Below, piece after piece: positions 47,401 to 56,400 of a stretch of DNA of 64,000 nucleotides. Numbering within the stretch: the first letter of the stretch is position 1; each line of letters opens with the position of its first letter. The stretch comes from Chrysaora quinquecirrha (taxonomy: Eukaryota > Cnidaria > Scyphozoa > Semaeostomeae > Pelagiidae), in contig JACTAT010000215.1 in assembly GCA_014526335.1 (NCBI GenBank), positions 275,955 to 339,954 of the forward strand, written 5' to 3'. The translations under genes and the position numbers were made by a program. Under the pieces are notes generated by a model. It saw only the letters and a program-made list of their open reading frames with translations. It had not been told where the DNA came from and did no database searches.

Positions 47401-50400
47401 TATCCATTATTGCATCAAATTTATTTGGAATGGAGTTAATGTTTAGATGGGCGGCAATCACTTTTTTGGGTTCCTTATTCTAACTGAATTCAGTTCTTCT
47501 ATAGTAGACCTATCTTTTGAAACATTATGTTCAGTTTCATTTTCAATTATGCTTCTGCTGGTGCTTATTATTTCTCTGTTATCACAGTTACTTGGGCCTG
47601 AGTTAATTAAAACATTAAGAGAATTACTAATACTACTATTTGAATTACTACTTACATAAGATTCTTCATTCAAATCAAGTTCATATTGCTCTATACTATC
47701 CTCATGTGATTTTGAATTTCCAACAGTGAATGTCTCATGAAACCAATCCGGTCATATGCTTTTAAGGTGGATAATTATATTATTTGCCAGCTCTGTATCA
47801 CCTTTCTTGTTTAGATGCAGCTTGCTTCCGTTAAGGTACTCATTAGTAATATTATCATTGGATATGAAATCAATATTATTTTCATTGAATAACCTGCTCA
47901 TTTCTTGGTTGATTTGGTCAATTTTCTTGTTTAGATTTACGTCGTCACCTCTATATATGATTGAATTTATTATAATTTTTGTTTCTGGACAGCTGTGTTT
48001 TATTTCTTTGATAATATCGGTGTAATTTTCAATTGTGTTAAGCTTAGCTTTCAGATCATTAGTTCCAAAATGTAGAACCAGTGCAGATGGATTTCTTTTT
48101 GTTATAGGTTTAATGTAGTGCTTTGCATCTTCTGAAGTTGCTCCAGAAATGCTTTGTACTTTTACATTTTTCCGTTTTGACATTTTGTAACCTTCAAGAT
48201 TTGTAATCATTGAGTCACCTAATATATATACTGCTTCTTTTGGGGTGTTAAGTGTTGTGGCTTGATTGTATTGATGTGGTATTTGTGCTTCAAAATGGTT
48301 GGTGGTAGGATGAGTGTTTTTTGATCCAGAGTGTATTTGGCTTTGTCTTGGTTCTGGTATGTGAGTGGTCAAGATAGTTGTACCTGTGTTGCTATTTCTT
48401 TGATGGCTCCAGGGTAGGAAGCTATTTGTTGAAACATTCGTTGCAATATTTGAAATTGGTTGATTTTGTTTGGTTTGGGGTTGAAATGCCTGATATTGAA
48501 AAGGTTGAGGGATGGGAAAATTCTGGGGTGAGTGACTTAGTTGGCTTGTTGGGAATGAGTAGGTGTAGAATGGTGGAGTTTTATAGTTATTTATTGATAG
48601 CCTTTTATTTTCTTCTTCAAGACTGGTAAGTTTTTTCTTTAAAGTAGAGTTCTCTATTTCTAGTTTTTTTGTTTTTTCTTTTTCCAATTTCAAAGAAATC
48701 AAAATATCTTTCTGATCTTTGTTTGCTTCAGTTCTTTCAAGGCAGGAATTCGGGTTTTTTAGTCTCATGAGTTCCTGTTGAATTTTAGCTATGGCATTCC
48801 ATATATCCTTTTTATCCTGAACATCAAGGCTGGATGTTGCTGTCACCGGTTTCTTTTTAGTTTGGTTTATTTCTTTTAGTTTGGTTTTTTTTTCTTGTGG
48901 TTCGATAGTTAGGTCTATTGGTGAGGCTGAGTTCTGATTTAGAGATTCACCTACAGGTTCAGGAAATACAGGTTGGTTAGGTTTATTTGCCTTCTTTATC
49001 TTCATCAAATCTTCTTGCTCTTTGAAAACTAGATCCAGATAGTCTTTTTTGAAATCTTTGAGATTAGCTCCTGTAATTATCACAGAACAGGACAATAGAT
49101 CAATGTAGATTGAAACATAGTCGTTTTCATCTTTTTCAACTGATAAGACTACTTCCTCGACTGAATCATCATCACCTGTCAAGTTCGTCCAACCAACATT
49201 GTACTCTTTTTTGGCTCCAAGTTGAACAAAGATAATGTTGTGGAAAGCCAGAATGTAAGATGACAATTGCTCATTATTTGTGGTAATTTGTTGATGTTCT
49301 ATACTATTGAATTTGAGTTTAAAAGTTGTCGGATGATCTCTTGGAATTTTTTCATTTTCTTTTATTTTGTAAAAATCCTTCACAAGTGCAAAATCTGTCG
49401 ATCTTTTCGTACCATTCTTTGGAAAAACTTGTTTTTGATTGCTTTGATTTTGGAGATCTTCATTTTTTGAACATGAAACATATTCATTAGTTGGGCCGGG
49501 GTTCTGTTCAATATCACCGCACAGAAGTAGAATTAGAAATACATACCTATCCCTTCCTCTTTTGGATGTAAGGCTAGGCCGTGGTCTCAGGTCTATATCA
49601 AACGTATGGTAATATGAGAACGAGGCAGAAAACGTAAGTCCAGAAAGATAACCGTTCGAATATGAGTCGTAGTTTGAGCGTCTTAGCATTCAAGCATTCG
49701 TTTCAATAGCGATAACTACGACTCAGGTAATCAGTCTAGGACTCATGGCTTTCGCATGCAAAAAGCGGCTACTTCCCGCCAAAAAATTCGCGGACCCAAT
49801 CAGATTGCAGCACTTAATTTGCTGCATTTTCACATGCTTATTAATGTCCTCCCACTTTTATTGCGATTCGATTTTTTGTCAGATCGAACGACAGAATAGC
49901 AACTGCCCAATCAGTGAGTAGCGAAAGAAATGACGAATGACTTTCGATCAAAACATTCGAATTTGGAATATAAATTTTCAATCTAAAATTGGCTGCTTTT
50001 GAACGTTCTAAGGGTATGAGTCTCAGTGTAGCGAATTGCTGTGGTCGCTGGTCTGGATTTTATGACCGGAACATGAGACTGGTGTAATAAGTCTAGGATT
50101 TTATATTACTAAATAATAGATAAAATGTTAGTCATTGGCCCCCGAAAAACGCCCTCCCTAACTACATATGATTAAAAAGCCCAGTTTTTGTAGGGTTAAG
50201 CGCCCGGGCCGCTTGTTGGAAAATCATTTAAAAATCTTAGGCGATAATAAAAATTCGCGACTTTGGTATAAAAGATGTAAATACTACAATTCCTTCTCGG
50301 GGATATTCATTTCCTTAAAGTAAATATGCGTACCTTCTGTCTGTGGCAACAATGAAAGTAACAGTATCGCCTTTCTTCAGTGTCCCCCCGGTTTCAACAT

Positions 50401-53400
50401 CACGTTGAGAAAATGGTAGAAAGAAGAATTCCTAGAAGAAAATGAATTTTCAGGTAACGTAGAGTATCTAGCATTAACAAGCAATACCATGATTAGCAAT
50501 ACACTTTTTTTAAGAAGAAAAGAAGAAACTGCTCGATAGACGTTTTTAAAGAGGCCTGTTGCTTACAGTAATTCAATTGAGACCTGAATTTGATTGCTGT
50601 TGAGATCAGTCCAGCCCGAAGTTCCTTATAAACCTTCAACCTCGTCCCCAGGCCCCAAATATAATTTCCTCGAATCTCAACCGTCAAATCGATTTTGGCC
50701 CTGGTACCGGCCACAAAATCTGCCAAAATACTGGCAATTTTGGCCTAGGCATAAAAACAGAATGTAGATCCCGAAAGCAGATGTTCTTAGAAAGGACATG
50801 CAAAGAATTTCATTGATAACTGCAAGGCAAGATACAATATCGCGTGTAGCATCATTTTTTAGTTTTTATAGATGTTTTTTTTATATAGTTTTCGGCCTAT
50901 TTTGGTGTGAAATTTTGAAGAAACTGTGACGTCACTTAAAATTTCTATTGTTTGAACAGCCAATCAAATTGCGAATAGGCAAGGCCGATACCAGGGTCGA
51001 ATATGGACAGCGGAGTTTCACGTAGAGGCCTATTCACCCTTGGGACGAGGTTGATAAGCCTTTTCAAAGCGGTCTGGGTTGGCTGTGATATTTTTCTGCA
51101 AGATAGCGGACATCTTGAGAAAGGGAATCCTCTCCACGTGCAAAGACCGGCTTATTGAAAGTGCTTAATTCTAAATGCTTATTGAAAAAAGTAAAGTTTT
51201 TTATAAAGAACCACTTTATAAGGAACCTACATGAAGAAGGCCCGAAAATTTAAAGAACTTATACTACTAAACAGAACATCGTTAAGGAACTTTTCAATGT
51301 CGAATGCTTTTATCACTGCAAATAACCAAAATTAGAAAGCCGGTTCCATTAATTTGCTGTCGAAAATCACATAAATTGTACGTTACGCATGTATCAAATG
51401 TTTCCTTGAGTAGTCTCGAGCTTTGCTTACATGCAAGTGTCTCTGTATATTATTGTTATGACACTGAATGTGCAGTTAAAATTAAGGGACTATTAAGGAA
51501 CTTTTTGAACTACAATTGCCTCAAAAGAGGTCCAAAAATAAGGAACTTTAAGAACTAGGCCTTGAGGTAGGTTTCTTATAAAAAAGCGTGTATTAACAGT
51601 AAAAAACCTCAAAATTCATACCCCATTTCTGTCATAGCTGACTCTGCCCAAAGCCTCCTCTCCGAAACTCCCAGGAGAGCTGGGACGAGCCTCGCATTCA
51701 ATTGTACCAGTAACAGGCTGCTCGTTGAATCCTTCGGGTGTAGCGGAAGACGGGGGGACGCGTCTTACGTTCACTGCCACTGGTTTGTTGTTTCTGTGGT
51801 CGGATGATGCAGTGAACTCAACCGAATCTAAAATATGAAATCACAGAAGACAATGCTTAAGTGAATACATAAATCAAATTCTTCAACAGCCTTAACCAAA
51901 TCTCACATGGAGGTTTCAGAACACTCTTAACCTAGGAGGGCCACATTAGACTTATCACCTTCCTGCCATTCTTTTGTAAACAACTTCTAACGACTACAAC
52001 AACATACAGCTGTTTCCTCAGAGTGGGACTCATAATCTTTTAGTCAAAAAGTCGTGCTGATATGCCAACTTTTTGGCATATCCAATCAGAATGCAGAATG
52101 GCCCAACACAAAAGCTGTGATTGGCTGATCTATTACTCCCATCTTTTCTGTCTCAAGTTCACTGATGCCCGCCGAGCTTTGAGCAGCTTCGCAACAACTT
52201 TTTCGGGTCAAATAAGACAACCTGACACCTATATATACATGAACCCCACATTTAAAGTTAATAAAAACATCCTTTTTAGTACTAGTAATATTTCCTTGTA
52301 CTGCTAACCTTTTTTGGGTGCTACACACCGAAAAATACAAATTTGAAGACGTTTTAGGGTCAGTAGTCAGGTAAATTTCTTAGGCCATTCCTCGCACCAG
52401 AAAGAGGTTCGTGAGAATTAGCACGACTTTTTGACTGAAAGTTTATGAGTCGTAGTTGGAGCGGGGTGGTGGAGTTTGCAGGAGCGTAGACTACGACGAA
52501 TGTAATAAGTCTAGGGCCACATTCTCAACCCCCCCCCCCCCCTCTTCTCTCGGCTATTAGTTGAGAGTTGGGTCGTGTGAGATCTGGATGGGTGACTTTC
52601 CAGATGACTCACTCTGCCGTCCTTCGGAAGAGACGTTAAACTAGGGGTCCCATGCCTGGATGCGGCATGCATAGTAGGCCTAAATTAGCTGAAAAAGCAA
52701 GAAATAACAGCCTACTCAAAATAAAGTAATAATAACAACAATGCAACGCAAGACAGCACGAGGTAATCAAGAGGTAACGCATGCCTGCCTTGTGTTGGGA
52801 AGCAGAAGCAACCGAATAAAAGACCGTACGAAACAGAATAGACCATTTCAACTAAGGGCCTCGTTTTCAAAAAATTGAAAACTAGGTCATAGAAATTTCG
52901 ACTTCAGATTCCAATTCAGCACCTTCCATTTAGCGCTGAGCCAAAGTTTTATGCTTCTAGTCCTTGAGATATTGATTTTGTAGGTGTTAAAAGATTGAAA
53001 TTCTATAAAGGATTTGACCGTGAAAAATCGCTGGGGGTGAAATTTTACACCCTCAGTCATTTTACACGGTCAAAACCCTATAAATTTTCAAACTTTTAGT
53101 CGCTATAGAATCAACATCGTAAGGACTAGAAGCGTAAAAATTTGCCACAACACTAAAAGAAGGTGCTGGATTGAATCTGAAGTCAATATTTCTATGACGT
53201 AAGTTTCAATTTTTTGAAAACGAGGCCCTTAGTTGAAATGGTCAATCTACCTCAAGGTTGAGTTCTCTGGAATCACCATTATACTCACTGTAGTGAAAAA
53301 ACATTCTCGATATTTGATTTGTGCATTCAATAAAACCATAGCTACTCTGGAAAAAAAAAAACAAGAAAAAGGAAAAATTACAAAGTAACCAAATGTGAAA

Positions 53401-56400
53401 TAAGACACAATCGATGCAAGAGGGTAGTTTAATAGGGATGATTCGTTAAGAGAGGATGGTTTAATAGAGAGGATGGTTTAACAGAGAGGATGGTTCAAAA
53501 GAGAGGATGGTTTAACAGAGAGGATGGTTTAATAGTGAAGATGGTTCAAAAGAGAGGATGGTTCAAAAAGAGAGGATGGTTTAATAGAGAGGATGGTTTA
53601 ACAGAGAGGATGGTTCAAAAAGAGAGGATGGTTTAATAGTGAAGATGGTTCAAAAGAGAGGATGGTTCAAAAAGAGAGGATGGTTTAATAGAGAGGACGG
53701 TTTAATAGAGAGGATGGTTTAACAGAGGATGGTTTAATAGAGAGGATGGTTCAAAAGAGAGGATGGTTTAATAGTGAAGATGGTTCAAAGAGAGGATGGT
53801 TCAAAAGAGAGGATGGTTTAATAGAGAGGACGGTTTAATAGAGAGGATGGTTCAAAAGAGAGGATGGTTTAATAGTGAAGATGGTTCAAAGAGAGGATGG
53901 TTCAAAAGAGAGGATGGTTTAATAGTGAAGATGGTTCAAAAGAGAGGATGGTTCAAAAGAGAGGATGGTTTAATAGAGAGACGGTTTAATAGAGAGGATG
54001 GTTCAAAAGAGAGGATGGTTTAATAGTGAAGATGGTTCAAAAGAGAGGATGGTTCAAAAGAGAGGATGGTTTAATAGTGAAGATGGTTCAAAAGAGAGAA
54101 GTGAATACATAAATCAAATTCTTCAACAGCCTTAACCAAATCTCACATGGAGGTTTCAGAACACTCTTAACCTAGGAGGGCCACATTAGACTTATCACCT
54201 TCCTGCCATTCTTTTGTAAACAACTTCTAACGACTACAACAACATACAGCTGTTTCCTCAGAGTGGGACTCATAATCTTTTAGTCAAAAGTCGTGCTGAT
54301 ATGCCAACTTTTGGCATATCCAATCAGAATGCAGAATGGCCCAACACAAAAGCTGTGATTGGCTGATCTATTACTCCCATCTTTTCTGTCTCAAGTGAAC
54401 CCCACATTTAAAGTTAATAAAACATCCTTTTTAGTACTAGTAATATTTCCTTGTACTGCTAACCTTTTTTGGGTGCTACACACCGAAAAATACAAATTTG
54501 AAGACGTTTTAGGGTCAGTAGTCAGGTAAATTTCTTAGGCCATTCCTCGCACCAGAAAGAGGTTCGTGAGAATTAGCACGACTTTTTGACTGAAAGTTTA
54601 TGAGTCGTAGTTGGAGCGGGGTGGTGGAGTTTGCAGGAGCGTAGACTACGACGAATGTAATAAGTCTAGGGCCACATTCTCAACCCCCCCCCCCCCCTCT
54701 TCTCTCGGCTATTAGTTGAGAGTTGGGTCGTGTGAGATCTGGATGGGTGACTTTCCAGATGACTCACTCTGCCGTCCTTCGGAAGAGACGTTAAACTAGG
54801 GGTCCCATGCCTGGATGCGGCATGCATAGTAGGCCTAAATTAGCTGAAAAAGCAAGAAATAACAGCCTACTCAAAATAAAGTAATAATAACAACAATGCA
54901 ACGCAAGACAGCACGAGGTAATCAAGAGGTAACGCATGCCTGCCTTGTGTTGGGAAGCAGAAGCAACCGAATAAAAGACCGTACGAAACAGAATAGACCA
55001 TTTCAACTAAGGGCCTCGTTTTCAAAAAAATTGAAAACTAGGTCATAGAGAAATTTCGACTTCAGATTCCAATTCAGCACCTTCCATTTAGCGCTGAGCC
55101 AAAGTTTTATGCTTCTAGTCCTTGAGATATTGATTTTGTAGGTGTTAAAAGATTGAAATTCTATAAAGGATTTGACCGTGAAAAATCGCTGGGGGTGAAA
55201 TTTTACACCCTCAGTCATTTTACACGGTCAAAACCCTTATAAATTTTCAAACTTTTAGTCGCTATAGAATCAACATCGTAAGGACTAGAAGCGTAAAAAT
55301 TTGCCACAACACTAAAAAGAAGGTGCTGGATTGGAATCTGAAGTCAATATTTCTCTATGACGTAAGTTTCAATTTTTTTGAAAACGAGGCCCTTAGTTGA
55401 AATGGTCAATTCTTACCTCCAAGGTTGAGTTCTCTGGAATCACCATTATACTCACTGTAGTGAAAAAACATTCTGGATATTTGATTTGTGCATTCAATAA
55501 AACCATAGCTACTCTGAAAAAAAAAACAAAAAAAAGGAAAACTTACAAAGTAACCAAATGTGAAATAAGACACAATTGATGCAAGAGGGTAGTTTAATAG
55601 GGATGATTCGTTAAGAGAGGATGGTTTAATAGAGAGGATGGTTTAACAGAGAGGATGGTTCAAAAGAGAGGATGGTTTAACAGAGAGGATGGTTTAATAG
55701 TGAAGATGGTTCAAAAGAGAGGATGGTTCAAAAAGAGAGGATGGTTTAATAGAGAGGATGGTTTAACAGAGAGGATGGTTCAAAAAGAGAGGATGGTTTA
55801 ATAGTGAAGATGGTTCAAAAGAGAGGATGGTTCAAAAAGAGAGGATGGTTTAATAGAGAGGACGGTTTAATAGAGAGGATGGTTTAACAGAGAGGATGGT
55901 TTAATAGAGAGGATGGTTCAAAAAGAGAGGATGGTTTAATAGTGAAGATGGTTCAAAAGAGAGGATGGTTCAAAAAGAGAGGATGGTTTAATAGAGAGGA
56001 CGGTTTAATAGAGAGGATGGTTCAAAAGAGAGGATGGTTTAATAGTGAAGATGGTTCAAAGAGAGGATGGTTCAAAAGAGAGGATGGTTTAATAGTGAAG
56101 ATGGTTCAAAAGAGAGGATGGTTCAAAAAGAGAGGATGGTTTAATAGAGAGGACGGTTTAATAGAGAGGATGGTTCAAAAAGAGAGGATGGTTTAATAGT
56201 GAAGATGGTTCAAAAGAGAGGATGGTTCAAAAAGAGAGGATGGTTTAATAGTGAAGATGGTTCAAAAGAGAGGATGGTTCAAAAAGAGAGGATGGTTTAA
56301 TAGAGAGGACGGTTTAATAGAGAGGATGGTTTAACAGAGAGGATGGTTTAATAGAGAGGATGGTTTAATAGAGAGGATGGTTTAATAGTGAAGATGGTTT

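Larger units (their letters stand above)
43675..49730 (-). mobile_element. Near full-length CR1/L2-group LINE with 2A-like motif and SGNH-domain ORF1
   Basis: Contains an ORF1 (49689-47752), an apurinic-type endonuclease (47461-46712), a reverse transcriptase (about 45919-43930) and a 3' UTR ending in a GAAA-rich tract near 43675. ORF2 is broken by frameshifts near 47460 and 44260 and by a foldback insertion at 45907-46517. It lies in the CSDE1 intron between E4 and E5, in the same orientation as the gene. It is probably inactive because ORF2 is disrupted. Confidence 0.9.
51861..54100 (+). repeat. Tandem duplication of CSDE1 E2 region, copy 1
   Basis: Direct repeat of 54101-56588. Boundaries start at GTGAATACATAAATC. 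Copy 1 keeps 85 bp (near 52156-52240) that copy 2 lacks, but has several single-base losses elsewhere, including inside the exon. Confidence 0.93.

Noticed and set aside
53796..54023. Arg/Trp/Gly repeat peptide
   Set aside because: Product of the 17-bp minisatellite; indels between the two copies change its frame.
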